A stretch of DNA of 64,000 bases from JAALLB01 sp017643495 (GCA_965216105.1 OZ244147.1:3410001-3474000); one strand, 5' to 3'; shown: positions 9,401-16,601, counted from the first letter of the stretch. Numbers and translations are program-made. Notes: generated from the sequence alone by a model not told the origin.

Positions 9401-10371
9401 ACGATGGGATCCGAAACGCCCCAGACTTCGGCGCCCGCCAGAAACACTGCCGCCGAACCCGCAGCAACACCACTTTGCGCCTCACGGAAGTCATCGCGTG
9501 TACCCGAGCGATAGCCTATGGTCTGGATCACTGGAATGTCCATATCCAGAAAAGTCCGAGCCAATTTTTCACCACCCCGCATATGGGTACGGATCACCAG
9601 AGCATCAAACTGCGCCTCGTGCGCCAGCTCGCGTAGTGCTTCGTTTTTGGTCCAGAAGGCGACCGGAACAAGCCCCTCGGCTTCGATGGCACGAATTGTG
9701 GTATCAACGATACCGCTTTGCAAATTCGAAACCGCGCCGGAATGAATGGCCAGCCCGGCAACGCCGGCCGTTACGATGCCGCGAGCCTTGAACCAGGCCA
9801 TATAGGCCTTCACCGTATCAAAAACCTGCGGCGCATCCGGGTGATAGATCCCCGTTTCGGGCAATGGCACCGGAACGGGAAAGTCATCGCGCGGCGCATC
9901 ATGCGCCCACGCGGCAACATAGCGGAAAAATTGCCGGAAATTCTCTTCCCGGCCCGCCGCATACCAGCCCATCAGCCGCCGGGCGTCCTGATCGTCCAGC
10001 CCTTGCCAGGCCGGACTTCCACCGCCCACGATCAGACGTGCGGTGGAGGTTGCTTGATCGTTCAACAATCCCTCCGCCAACGCACGATCACTGCGGCGTG
10101 GCGAATCGATCACCACCAGGTCCGCGCCTGTCAGAAGCTCCTCATTCGTTTGTCCGGGCCTGAGTGTCACCGCCTCAATTCGAACGCCTTCGGCCCGGGC
10201 CAACGGATTCAGCGCGCGAAATTTCCCCGGCAGTACGAAATCGGATGCAAGAAACCGGATCAGGGACCCTTCTGGTGCGGAGAGCTGGTCCTGTGTCTGA
10301 CCCATGGCTGCAGATATGGTCCAAAACAGCAGGGCGCACTGGCACAATATCGGGAAAACGCGATGCATCAT
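6415..10371 (-). CDS. CobN-like chelatase, exported and membrane-anchored (HmuS-type)
   Basis: About 1318 residues of the CobN/BchH/ChlH superfamily. Family signatures include HLGTHGTQEWLRGK near residue 537 and the stretch YPYLQDNVSEAIQAKRRG followed by VSHQTPP. Unlike cytosolic CobN of cobalamin synthesis it starts with a signal peptide (LLFWTISAAMGQ) and ends with a Pro/Thr/Ala-rich linker plus one transmembrane helix (about 1290-1310) and a short basic tail, so the body should face the periplasm. No cobS/cobT or other AAA+ partner is nearby. The arrangement matches hmuS-type genes of heme-uptake loci, whose products are thought to act on metallo-tetrapyrroles. Start chosen at ATG 10371 with AAGGTGG upstream; a GTG at 10377 is the alternative. 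Metal and tetrapyrrole are unknown. Confidence 0.9.
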   Translation of the reverse strand: MMHRVFPILCQCALLFWTISAAMGQTQDQLSAPEGSLIRFLASDFVLPGKFRALNPLARAEGVRIEAVTLRPGQTNEELLTGADLVVIDSPRRSDRALAEGLLNDQATSTARLIVGGGSPAWQGLDDQDARRLMGWYAAGREENFRQFFRYVAAWAHDAPRDDFPVPVPLPETGIYHPDAPQVFDTVKAYMAWFKARGIVTAGVAGLAIHSGAVSNLQSGIVDTTIRAIEAEGLVPVAFWTKNEALRELAHEAQFDALVIRTHMRGGEKLARTFLDMDIPVIQTIGYRSGTRDDFREAQSGVAAGSAAVFLAGAEVWGVSDPIVLMAVEKGEEVIIPEQLAALTGKLRRLSVLRHTPAKDKRLAMMFWNYPMGEKNLSASNLNIPRSIEEITRRLKDGGYDVTPLAEKEMIDVGQAMLAGIWRSTPLENLLGRDLAGTLPLATYTDWLKSLPDSRRTEIHAGGDPAEHWAVREVAGERVFVIPRVKIGKMVILPQMPRGTSGQGQYHDTSSAPDHLYLAAYLWLRKVFDVDAIVHLGTHGTQEWLRGKDRGLWAFGYPGLAVGDVPVFYPYLQDNVSEAIQAKRRGRAVIVSHQTPPFAPAGLQEDLRNLHQLIHEYAQLSEGQVQDEAARNIRAVVADNRIAADMGWDDARIKDDFSGFMSALHDHLHFLAESAVPLGLHSFGRAADPDHRLVTVMQQLGDSYLSRFTTDGEPFSEDPSLVYDSAPVAELRRWLRKGAPLPETPEDAALYARAASLDKALANPGEVEALLAGLEGRLVAPGSGGDPVRNPDVRAGRNLYAFEADRIPAVSAYEVGRQALDQLIATYGDTNDGAVPEKLAFSLWSSEAIRHLGVTEAQVLHALGLRPVWNKAGRVTALEIISARELGRPRIDVVLSVTSVYRDQFDSFMRLLDDAILRLGDLDEPGNLLAANSLRIAEQLIAGGLPPDEARRLSRYRIFSNAPGTYRSGVSDVTLDSTSWEDETVPAEVFLNGSQYAYGAQAWGVAPDSVNLFAEQLRGSDAVIMSRSSNLHGVLGSDHPFEFLGGLALAIRHLDGESPGLFISDLRRGSPRTTTVASFLSDELRLRYLSPQWITAMQEEGYAGTLSALEGVNNLFGWQVTAPDSVRDDQWQALFDTYVNDSQGLELEAWFETHNPSAQAQLIARMAEAVRKNYWQANNATRRRMAERWVELAANPDVRAGEAEATRMFLEDMAAGFGLSAAPAATLTPPTVAAAETMSQPDRSTPSQTKAENTPARDPQTTPKQVRGPVLEPVLPADQVEGMPNIRALLGGLALLALIVLGAALQIRANRITGRHSA

Positions 10372-10378
10372 ATCCACC

Positions 10379-12325
10379 TTAAAAATTGGTGCTCAGGGCA
10401 ACGAAAACCCGCCGCCCCGGGTCAGCAAGCGCGAACGCAGGGTCGTCATTTGCCAGTCGGTGGTCCTCCAGGTTTTCGACACCAAAACGGATCGAGGTAG
10501 CCGAGTTAAATGCATAATCCCCGTAGATCGACGACATCGTATAGGCCGGTGCTTCGCCTGTGCCTGTCGATGTGTTCTGCTTGCCCACGTGCTGGAGCCG
10601 CAGCGTGGCAGAAAAATCCGGCTGTACCTGCCATTCCAACTCGGCCGTGGCTTGATGACGGGGGCGGTTATCCAGCTGCGTATCAGCGGTACGGTCAAGC
10701 GCATCCAGATAAGAATAGTTCGCCCGCAATACCAGATCGGGATGCAGCATCACGTCCCCATCGAGTTCCACACCGCGAATGCGAACCTTGTTGATGTTAC
10801 GATAGCTCCAGCGTGCACCAAAGGGTGCTGCACAACCTGTTATGCACCTGGCCTGAATCAGGTTCTCCACTTCATTCTGAAACACTGTCGCTCCCAGCCG
10901 CCATCCCTGCCCAGTGTAATCGACACCCAGCTCAGCCGTGACGGCGGTTTCCGGTTTCAGGTCGGGATTGCCCGTGATGCTAAAGCGTCCACCGCCGGCA
11001 ATCGCCATGTATTCCGGTGACAACTCCTTAAGCGTGGGTGCGCGAAACCCCCTGCCGCCACCCAACTTGAATGTCAGCGCATCGCTGGCATGCCACAGCA
11101 GATAGGCACGCGGGCTGACTTCCCACCCGAATGCCTCGTGATTATCAAGACGGCCACCCAAGGTTAGCGTCACATGGTCGTTCAACCGGATCTCGTCCTG
11201 AAAAAAGGACGCAAAATGCATTTGACTTGCATTTCCGGCCCTGTTCACCGTCGGATCTTCCAGGATTTCCTCGCGCAGTTCAGCGCCGATGGTCAGTTCA
11301 TGCATCCCCAGCGGCGCAAAAACCAACTGCCCGTCGAGGGTCGTATCAATCAGGTTATGCGGTCCCGACACCGCCCGTCCGTTGGTGCGCGTGTTCTTGC
11401 GATTCAACTCCGTGCGGTTCAGCCGCAGCCGACTTACAGCCCAATCCCAATCGCCCTCATGCGACAACACCACCCGGTTGCGCCTGATCGTGTCGTCGGT
11501 CCGGTATGGCCCGCTGCGCGGCGAAACATTCTGCCAACGGGTCTCATACCCGGCCCCTAAAGTCAGGTCGATTTTCTGCCGGTCGTCCGGGGTCCAGGTC
11601 AAACCCAAACCTGCCATGCTGGCTTTTTCCTCCCCGAAAGAGGAATCGAGCGGGTCTAGTGTCGAAGTCATTTCTCCTCGGTGGCGATGTTCGGCCCAAA
11701 AGCTCAGCCCCAGAACGCCCGGTACAATTGGTCCGGCGGAATAGAAACTCAAACTCCCTTGTTCACCACCACGCCCGCCGGACGGCATTGCACCGTTTAT
11801 GGTTACCGAGCTGCGCCACTCGTCCCCTGGTTCACGCGTGATGATATTGACCACACCGCCAAGCGCCTCAGACCCGTACAGTGAAGACATCGGGCCGCGA
11901 ACCACTTCGATCCGGTCGATCGCGCTGACCGGAACCCAGCCCAATTCATAATCGGAGTGCGCCACTGCAGACGCTGAATTTGCAAAACGCCCACCATCAA
12001 TCAAAATCAAAGTGTGATCGGCGCCCATGCCGCGCACGGAAATGCCCCGGTTTCCGGTGCCCACACTATTGATGGTGATGCCCGGTGTGCCCTGCAACGC
12101 ATCGCCCAGATCGTGGATTGGACGCTTTTCCAGATCGCGCCCGTCGATGACGGAAACGCTGGCGGGCGTATCGCGCAGCGCCCGTTCAGTTTGTGTGGCA
12201 GTCACCACAACCGTGCCCAGCATAAATGGCTCGGATTGACTATCCTGCGCTTCAGCATCGCCATTTGTCAGGGCGGCAAGCATAATAGCGGAAACACCGC
12301 TCAGAACGATTTTTTGTGACGACAT
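10379..12325 (-). CDS. TonB-dependent outer-membrane receptor (heme/metal-chelate type)
   Basis: 648 residues. Signal peptide ends near AEAQ; a TonB box-like segment LGTVVVTAT follows, then a plug domain (about 45-160, with VRGPMSSLYGSEALGGVVNI) and a 22-strand barrel ending in an aromatic residue (STNF). The motifs FRAPTLKEL near residue 428 and GNPDLKPET near 453 are those of the heme/colicin-I receptor group, but the usual heme-ligand histidine between them is absent. First gene of the operon, one base from the CobN-like gene; GGAG lies six bases before ATG. Ligand could be heme, another metallo-tetrapyrrole or a metal chelate. The operator-like palindrome upstream suggests metal-responsive repression (inference). 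Confidence 0.92.
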   Translation of the reverse strand: MSSQKIVLSGVSAIMLAALTNGDAEAQDSQSEPFMLGTVVVTATQTERALRDTPASVSVIDGRDLEKRPIHDLGDALQGTPGITINSVGTGNRGISVRGMGADHTLILIDGGRFANSASAVAHSDYELGWVPVSAIDRIEVVRGPMSSLYGSEALGGVVNIITREPGDEWRSSVTINGAMPSGGRGGEQGSLSFYSAGPIVPGVLGLSFWAEHRHRGEMTSTLDPLDSSFGEEKASMAGLGLTWTPDDRQKIDLTLGAGYETRWQNVSPRSGPYRTDDTIRRNRVVLSHEGDWDWAVSRLRLNRTELNRKNTRTNGRAVSGPHNLIDTTLDGQLVFAPLGMHELTIGAELREEILEDPTVNRAGNASQMHFASFFQDEIRLNDHVTLTLGGRLDNHEAFGWEVSPRAYLLWHASDALTFKLGGGRGFRAPTLKELSPEYMAIAGGGRFSITGNPDLKPETAVTAELGVDYTGQGWRLGATVFQNEVENLIQARCITGCAAPFGARWSYRNINKVRIRGVELDGDVMLHPDLVLRANYSYLDALDRTADTQLDNRPRHQATAELEWQVQPDFSATLRLQHVGKQNTSTGTGEAPAYTMSSIYGDYAFNSATSIRFGVENLEDHRLANDDPAFALADPGRRVFVALSTNF

Positions 12326-12360
12326 ACTAGACTCCAGTACTCAAGATAAATTGCAAACAT

Positions 12361-12384
12361 ATTGATATGTTATAACATTGCAAT
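12361..12384. promoter_or_regulatory. Operator-like palindrome upstream of the receptor/CobN-like operon
   Basis: Perfect 12-base palindrome ATGTTATAACAT at 12367-12378, flanked by ATTG (12361-12364) and CAAT (12381-12384), so 20 of 24 positions are symmetric. On the minus strand it sits between a TTGCAA -35-like element and a TATGTT -10-like element about 16 bases apart, 35-60 bases before the receptor ATG. An overlapping repeat, AACATAT-TG-ATATGTT, lies at 12357-12372. AT-rich TGTTATA-type palindromes are characteristic of Fur-superfamily sites, Zur in particular. Regulator identity is inference. Confidence 0.6.
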
Positions 12385-12843
12385 GATCAATAGACTTGCT
12401 CACAGGACAGTCAACCTGTCGCGCCGCATTTCCAAGTTAAGTGCTACAATGGCCAGCGGGTGACTGATCTGCGTTCAAGAAGTTGTCTGCAGTGTATTCG
12501 TAGCCAGAGATCGAAGGCACCCGATCTTGCAGGCAACGCGGACAGGATGAACAGCTCCATGACTTGCTCGGGCTTATGGAGTCCTATGGCAGGACCTTTT
12601 ACTGGGAACGCGACGCTGGGTCAGATCCTGGATCCAATGGAGTCGACCGACGACAGGACTGGGCGGACCGGGAAGGTTTCATATCTCTGGTGAGCAGCAT
12701 TGCCGCGAAAGGGCAGAACACTGCAACAGCAGCCGCATCAGAACTGGACACACCCCTTCGTGCGATCTTTGCCCCACCCGACGAGCGAAACATTGTGATC
12801 ATCCGGAGGGACTTTCATGCGTTTTTGAAAACGGGAAGCCTGA
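12385..12843. other. Long intergenic stretch upstream of the receptor operon
   Basis: About 460 bases between the operator palindrome and the amino-acid ABC transporter ATPase. Apart from one doubtful plus-strand open frame (12504-12860) I see no tRNA, riboswitch or repeat. A cobalamin-riboswitch B12 box is not recognisable upstream of the receptor gene. The stretch marks one edge of the G+C-rich operon. Confidence 0.5.
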
Positions 12844-12860
12844 CTAGAGAATCTGACTAA
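12564..12860 (+). CDS. Doubtful small open frame, possibly a gene remnant
   Basis: The frame is open from 12504 to the TAA ending at 12860; the first usable start is TTG at 12564 (98 residues), with ATG at 12576. The deduced peptide (for example SYGRTFYWERDAGSDPG and DERNIVIIRRDFHAFL) has ordinary amino-acid composition rather than the arginine/proline-rich look of shadow frames, yet I do not recognise it. No good ribosome-binding site precedes it, and it overlaps the end of the convergent ABC ATPase gene by 17 bases. It may be the truncated tail of a lost gene at the edge of the acquired operon, or noise. Confidence 0.2.
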   Translation: MLGLMESYGRTFYWERDAGSDPGSNGVDRRQDWADREGFISLVSSIAAKGQNTATAAASELDTPLRAIFAPPDERNIVIIRRDFHAFLKTGSLTRESD

Positions 12861-13596
12861 GGAATTCCTTGGTGCGCGGATCCTTCGCCTTGTCGAAAAA
12901 GGTTTTGGGCGGGCCGTGCTCGATAATCAGGCCCTTGTCGGTAAAGTAGATATGGTCGGCCACTTCCCGTGCAAACCCCATCTCATGCGTGACAAGGATA
13001 CATGTCATGCCGTCCTGGGCAAGTTCCTTGATTGTCAACAAAACCTCTCCGACCGTCTCAGGGTCAAGTGCCGCGGTTACCTCGTCAAACAACATGATGT
13101 CCGGCTTCATGGCAAGCGAGCGGGCAATGGCAACACGTTGCTGCTGGCCACCTGACAATTCCCCCGGGTAGCTGTCTTCCTTGCCTTCAAGACGCACTTT
13201 CCTGATGAGCTGTCGTGCCAGTTCCTCGGTTTCCTTCTTGTCACGCTTCAGCACACGGATCGGTGCCATCATGATGTTTTGCAGCGCTGTCTTGTGCGGA
13301 AACAGGTTGTATTGCTGGAAAACCATGCCGACCTTTTTCCGCAATTCAAGCTTGTCGAGATTGGGATCGTTGACCTCCTGTCCTTCTACAAGAATGGAAC
13401 CCTGCTGGATGTCATTGAGGGCATTGATGCACCGGATGAGCGTGGACTTTCCCGATCCGGAAGGGCCGATAATGCATATCACCTCCCCTTTCATGACATC
13501 AAAGGAAACGCCCTTCAGCACTTCGAAGTCGCCAAAAGCCTTATGAACATCCTTGATGGAAACCATGGGTTGGTCAGGTGTCCAGTTCATCAGCAA
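12844..13596 (-). CDS. Polar amino-acid ABC transporter, ATP-binding protein (GlnQ/HisP type)
   Basis: 250 residues with Walker A GPSGSGKSTLIR, Q-loop MVFQQYNLFPHKT, signature LSGGQQQRVAIARSL, Walker B IMLFDEVTAALDPE and switch histidine in LVTHEMGFA. This is the PAAT family typical of glutamine, histidine or general amino-acid importers. Last gene of the minus-strand set binding protein-permease-permease-ATPase, six bases after the second permease. It energises import at the inner membrane. The exact amino acid cannot be read from the ATPase. An in-frame ATG two codons into the frame (ATG CTG ATG AAC) is an equally possible start. Confidence 0.93.
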   Translation of the reverse strand: MLMNWTPDQPMVSIKDVHKAFGDFEVLKGVSFDVMKGEVICIIGPSGSGKSTLIRCINALNDIQQGSILVEGQEVNDPNLDKLELRKKVGMVFQQYNLFPHKTALQNIMMAPIRVLKRDKKETEELARQLIRKVRLEGKEDSYPGELSGGQQQRVAIARSLAMKPDIMLFDEVTAALDPETVGEVLLTIKELAQDGMTCILVTHEMGFAREVADHIYFTDKGLIIEHGPPKTFFDKAKDPRTKEFLSQIL

Positions 13597-13602
13597 AATC
13601 CC

Positions 13603-14451
13603 CTAGTTTTTGACCGCAAACTTCTTCTCCAGATAAACCGTGTACCGGGCAATCGGATAGCAATAGAGAAAGAAAATCAGCAGAACGAATGAATAAAACG
13701 GTGCAAGCAGGTCGGTACGGCCGCCTTCAGCTGCAAGTGCTTCACCAGTAAGTGTCATGACTTCCGAAACGCCCACCACGGATGCAAGCACCGTTGCCAT
13801 AGTCAGGATTGAATAAAGGTTCATCCAGGGCGGCAGCATCCGCTTCACGCATTGTGGCAAAATAATCAGCCACAACGTTTGCCGGCGTGTATAGGCAAGG
13901 CTTTCCGCAGCTTCCCATTGACCACTTGGCAGGGAGGCAATCGCCCCCCGAACCACTTCGGAAACATTGGCCATGACCGGAAGGGAGAGCCCGATAATTG
14001 CCTTCACCCAATCTGGAAACGGAATGACAACAAAGCCCAGATCAAATTCGAAGGGCAGGAGAAACATGGCAAAGAAGAGCAATACCAGCCAGGGCGCATT
14101 GCGGAAAAACTGGGTCACGAACCAGGATGATCCTTTCACAGCCGGCATCAGGGATATCTGGCCAAGTCCCAGAATCGTGCCGACAAACGTGCCCAATGCC
14201 ATAGCGCAAAAGGAAATGACTATGTTGAATATGAATCCGCTAAGCAGCAACGGTATCCATTTAACCAGCGTAGCGAGCGCAGATGCCTGCGCACCATCCT
14301 CCACGGCAAATACATAGCCGGACGAGAACAGGCAGAATGCAAACAGGGCAACTCCATGCCAAAGCCTGATGCGGAAATCATCATGCTGCTTCCTGATGCC
14401 GGCAGGCAGAAGCACTGGCAAGTCGGTCTTGAACTGTGGCTTGCTCATCAT
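13603..14451 (-). CDS. Amino-acid ABC transporter permease (HisM/GlnP type)
   Basis: 282 residues from ATG 14451, which overlaps the TGA of the preceding permease gene (sequence ATGATG), so coupling decides the start; the open frame extends further upstream but only inside the neighbour. About 60 residues of cytoplasmic tail and a first helix precede the conserved permease core, and the EAA-type loop is seen in EAAESLAYTRRQTLWLIILP. Long N-terminal extension compared with the 220-250 usual. It should pair with the product of 14448-15191 to form the heterodimeric membrane channel. Confidence 0.92.
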   Translation of the reverse strand: MMSKPQFKTDLPVLLPAGIRKQHDDFRIRLWHGVALFAFCLFSSGYVFAVEDGAQASALATLVKWIPLLLSGFIFNIVISFCAMALGTFVGTILGLGQISLMPAVKGSSWFVTQFFRNAPWLVLLFFAMFLLPFEFDLGFVVIPFPDWVKAIIGLSLPVMANVSEVVRGAIASLPSGQWEAAESLAYTRRQTLWLIILPQCVKRMLPPWMNLYSILTMATVLASVVGVSEVMTLTGEALAAEGGRTDLLAPFYSFVLLIFFLYCYPIARYTVYLEKKFAVKN

Positions 14452-15191
14452 CCGTACCCCGGGATTTTCAGTTTGCGTTCCCAACTGTTCATGGCCCACA
14501 CAAGAATGCCGACGAGTACAAAATACGCGATCAGGAGAAAGATCATCATCTCTGTCACGTTTACGTTGTCGGACCAAATCTGGTTCGCCTCATACAACAT
14601 CTCGGGAACCGCAATCGCATAGGCCAAGGTTGTGGTTTTTACGAGATTGACAAGATTGTTGTTGAGGGCAGGAAGACAGACACGGAATGCAAGCGGCAAG
14701 GTGATGTCCATGTAAATCTGCAGCCGGGTAAACCCCAGTGCCTCTGCCGCCTCGACAGTTGATTTGGGGACCGCTTCAATGCCGGAGCGGAAAATTTCTA
14801 CATTGAAGGCACCGGCAAAGAAGGAAAGGGAAATCACCGCCCAGGCAAAACTGCCAAGCATGGGAGCCTGCCCTCCCCAGTCGGTCTCAACCTTGGGAAG
14901 CAATGTGCCTATGGCGAAATAAAAAAAGTAAAGCTGGACCAGCGGAGGAGTGTTCCGGAACAACTGGATGTAGCCGTTCACGATACGGCGTGTCCAGGTA
15001 AAGGCGGACCCCTGCAACCAGGCACCAATGATGCCGATTATCACCGAAAAGAACAGGCAAATTACCGATAACTGGACCGTGGTCAGAAAACCGTCCAGCA
15101 TCCGGCCCCTGTCATAACTGTCATACAGGAACGGCAGGTTGATGCCTGTCGTGTCATACAATACACGGAACCACTCAAAAAACGCTTCCAT
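14448..15191 (-). CDS. Amino-acid ABC transporter permease (HisQ/GlnP type)
   Basis: 247 residues, five to six transmembrane helices, with the PAAT permease core IQLFRNTPPLVQLYFFYF and the ATPase-contact loop VEAAEALGFTRLQIYMDITL. It is the first of two permeases in the importer and overlaps the second by four bases. It is separated from the upstream binding-protein gene by 78 bases containing a strong hairpin, which would let the binding protein be made in excess. Inner membrane. Confidence 0.93.
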   Translation of the reverse strand: MEAFFEWFRVLYDTTGINLPFLYDSYDRGRMLDGFLTTVQLSVICLFFSVIIGIIGAWLQGSAFTWTRRIVNGYIQLFRNTPPLVQLYFFYFAIGTLLPKVETDWGGQAPMLGSFAWAVISLSFFAGAFNVEIFRSGIEAVPKSTVEAAEALGFTRLQIYMDITLPLAFRVCLPALNNNLVNLVKTTTLAYAIAVPEMLYEANQIWSDNVNVTEMMIFLLIAYFVLVGILVWAMNSWERKLKIPGYG

Positions 15192-15218
15192 GCAGCCTCC
15201 CCAATATATCGTTCAATG

Positions 15219-15252
15219 AAAATGGCAGGGAACAATTGCGCCCTGCCATTTT
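15219..15252 (-). terminator. Intercistronic hairpin between binding-protein and permease genes
   Basis: Perfect 12-base arms AAAATGGCAGGG and CCCTGCCATTTT around a 10-base loop, immediately after the substrate-binding-protein stop on the minus strand. The 3' arm ends in TTTT. It may act as a partial terminator or as a 3' stabiliser of the binding-protein mRNA, the usual way ABC operons raise binding-protein levels. Confidence 0.75.
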
Positions 15253-15269
15253 GCCTTAGCTTACGAGAC

Positions 15270-16073
15270 TTACTGGTATTTCTCGTTCATTGCTTTTGCA
15301 AATGGCGTATTTTCAACACCCCATTTTGTTTCAAGCTCAAGGATGCGGCCCGATTTGTGCCATTCCTTGATCATGTCGGACATGAAAGCCTTGAAGTCGT
15401 CTTCGCCAAGTTTGACGGCAAGTCCCCAAGGGGCATCATCAATGGTTTTCAGGGGCATTTCAAAATCGGAAAACTCGGGATCGTTAGTTTTTGCCACGAT
15501 CGCGGAGTCATCATAGACAAATGCAACACAGCTGCCCTGCTTGAGAGCTGCATATGCTTCTGCAGTGCCTTTGAAAGCAACGATTTCAGCGCCGAATTCC
15601 TGCCCGGTTTTCTTGTTGTAGAAAGCACCCTGGATACCGCAGACTGGCTTGCCTTCAAGGTCTGTCCATTCTTTCAGTTCAGCCTTCTTCGGGGCCAGGA
15701 CATTGGTGCCGGAGGAATAGTAGTTCGGATCAACAATGTTGACGACCTTGCGGCGCTCTTCATTGTCCGTCATGGTTGCGATCATCAGGTCAATCTTGCC
15801 CTGCTCAAGGAACTGCATGCGGTTGGAGCTTACAACGGGTACGTACTCAACCTTGACCCCAAGTTTGTCAGCAACGTCTTTTGCCAGATCAGGCTCGATA
15901 CCAACTATCGAACCCGACGGGTCACGATAGCCGTACGGCTTGTAATCAGCCTTGACGCCAACCTTCAGCACGCCAGCAGCCTTGATATCCTCGATCGCAC
16001 CGGCAAGTGCAGACCCGGAAGCAAGTGCAACTGCAGAAACAGCGATTGCACCAATCAGACTTTTGAATTTCAT
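15270..16073 (-). CDS. Amino-acid ABC transporter periplasmic substrate-binding protein
   Basis: 267 residues from ATG 16073, chosen because GGGAG lies eight bases upstream and because a clean Sec signal peptide follows (AVSAVALASGSALAG). The mature protein is an SBP_bac_3-type polar amino-acid binding protein: the early strand GVLKVGVKADYKPYGYRDPS, the motif VGIEPDLAKDVADKLGVKVE and the hinge region KIDLMIATMTDNEERRK are standard. First gene of the transporter operon; the CMD-family gene precedes it by about 140 bases. The ligand is unknown; the arginine in NEERRKVV would bind the amino-acid carboxylate (family knowledge). Confidence 0.93.
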   Translation of the reverse strand: MKFKSLIGAIAVSAVALASGSALAGAIEDIKAAGVLKVGVKADYKPYGYRDPSGSIVGIEPDLAKDVADKLGVKVEYVPVVSSNRMQFLEQGKIDLMIATMTDNEERRKVVNIVDPNYYSSGTNVLAPKKAELKEWTDLEGKPVCGIQGAFYNKKTGQEFGAEIVAFKGTAEAYAALKQGSCVAFVYDDSAIVAKTNDPEFSDFEMPLKTIDDAPWGLAVKLGEDDFKAFMSDMIKEWHKSGRILELETKWGVENTPFAKAMNEKYQ

Positions 16074-16211
16074 CAATATTCTCCCTTGTGTGTGGTTAGA
16101 TATGAATTCGAATTTACCCTGTTGCCAATACAAGCCGTATCGCCAACTGAATGTATCCCTTGGCGCGCAGTCTCTACCAAACTTCTCGCAGTAGCAACCC
16201 ATCGGGGCATC

Positions 16212-16601
16212 TCATAACAAATCATGTTCGTCCAGCACCTTGCGTGCCACACGAAAACATTCCTGCCCCTGCGGAACGCCGCAGTATATTGCAACGACAT
16301 GAACAATCGCGCGAATTTCCTCCTTGGTCACACCATTGTTGAGGGCACCACGACAATGGATTTCCCATTCATGCATTTTTCCAAGCGCACCAATCATGGC
16401 AAGGTTCATCATGGAACGGGTTTTCGGTTCGATCACTTCATCGCCCCAGCCGAACCCCCAACACCATGCTGTCATGGCTTCCTGAAAAGGACGGGTCAGC
16501 TCATCTGCTGCATCAAGGTTTTTCTCGACGTAATCTGCGCCAAGGGTTGCCTTGCGCTGCTCCAAACCCTTCCTGAACAGGTCTTCATCAAAGGTATCCA
16601 T
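16212..16601 (-). CDS. Carboxymuconolactone decarboxylase (CMD/AhpD-like) family protein
   Basis: 129 residues from ATG 16601, preceded by GGGAGG with good spacing; an upstream in-frame start gives 20 implausible extra residues. The CMD fold is recognised by KTRSMMNLAMIGALGKMHEWEIH and GVTKEEIRAIVHVVAIYCGVP. The AhpD-type CxxC pair is absent; a single C is present in EIHCRGA, so a thioredoxin-like peroxidase role is unlikely and a gamma-carboxymuconolactone decarboxylase-like or lactone/aldol role fits better. It lies between an acyl-CoA dehydrogenase and an amino-acid importer on the same strand, suggesting a small catabolic cluster. Substrate unknown. Confidence 0.85.
   Translation of the reverse strand: MDTFDEDLFRKGLEQRKATLGADYVEKNLDAADELTRPFQEAMTAWCWGFGWGDEVIEPKTRSMMNLAMIGALGKMHEWEIHCRGALNNGVTKEEIRAIVHVVAIYCGVPQGQECFRVARKVLDEHDLL

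Noticed and set aside
6415..10371. CobN-like gene as the cobaltochelatase of aerobic B12 synthesis
   Set aside because: The signal peptide, C-terminal membrane anchor, neighbouring TonB-dependent receptor and lack of cobS/cobT or any other cob gene argue against it.
12326..12843. Cobalamin riboswitch upstream of the TonB-dependent receptor
   Set aside because: No B12-box or expected long structured leader is recognisable; the leader between the palindrome and the ATG is only about 35 bases.
15216..16217. 333-codon plus-strand frame opposite the amino-acid binding-protein gene
   Set aside because: Antisense shadow; it also covers the intercistronic hairpin and has no recognisable domain.
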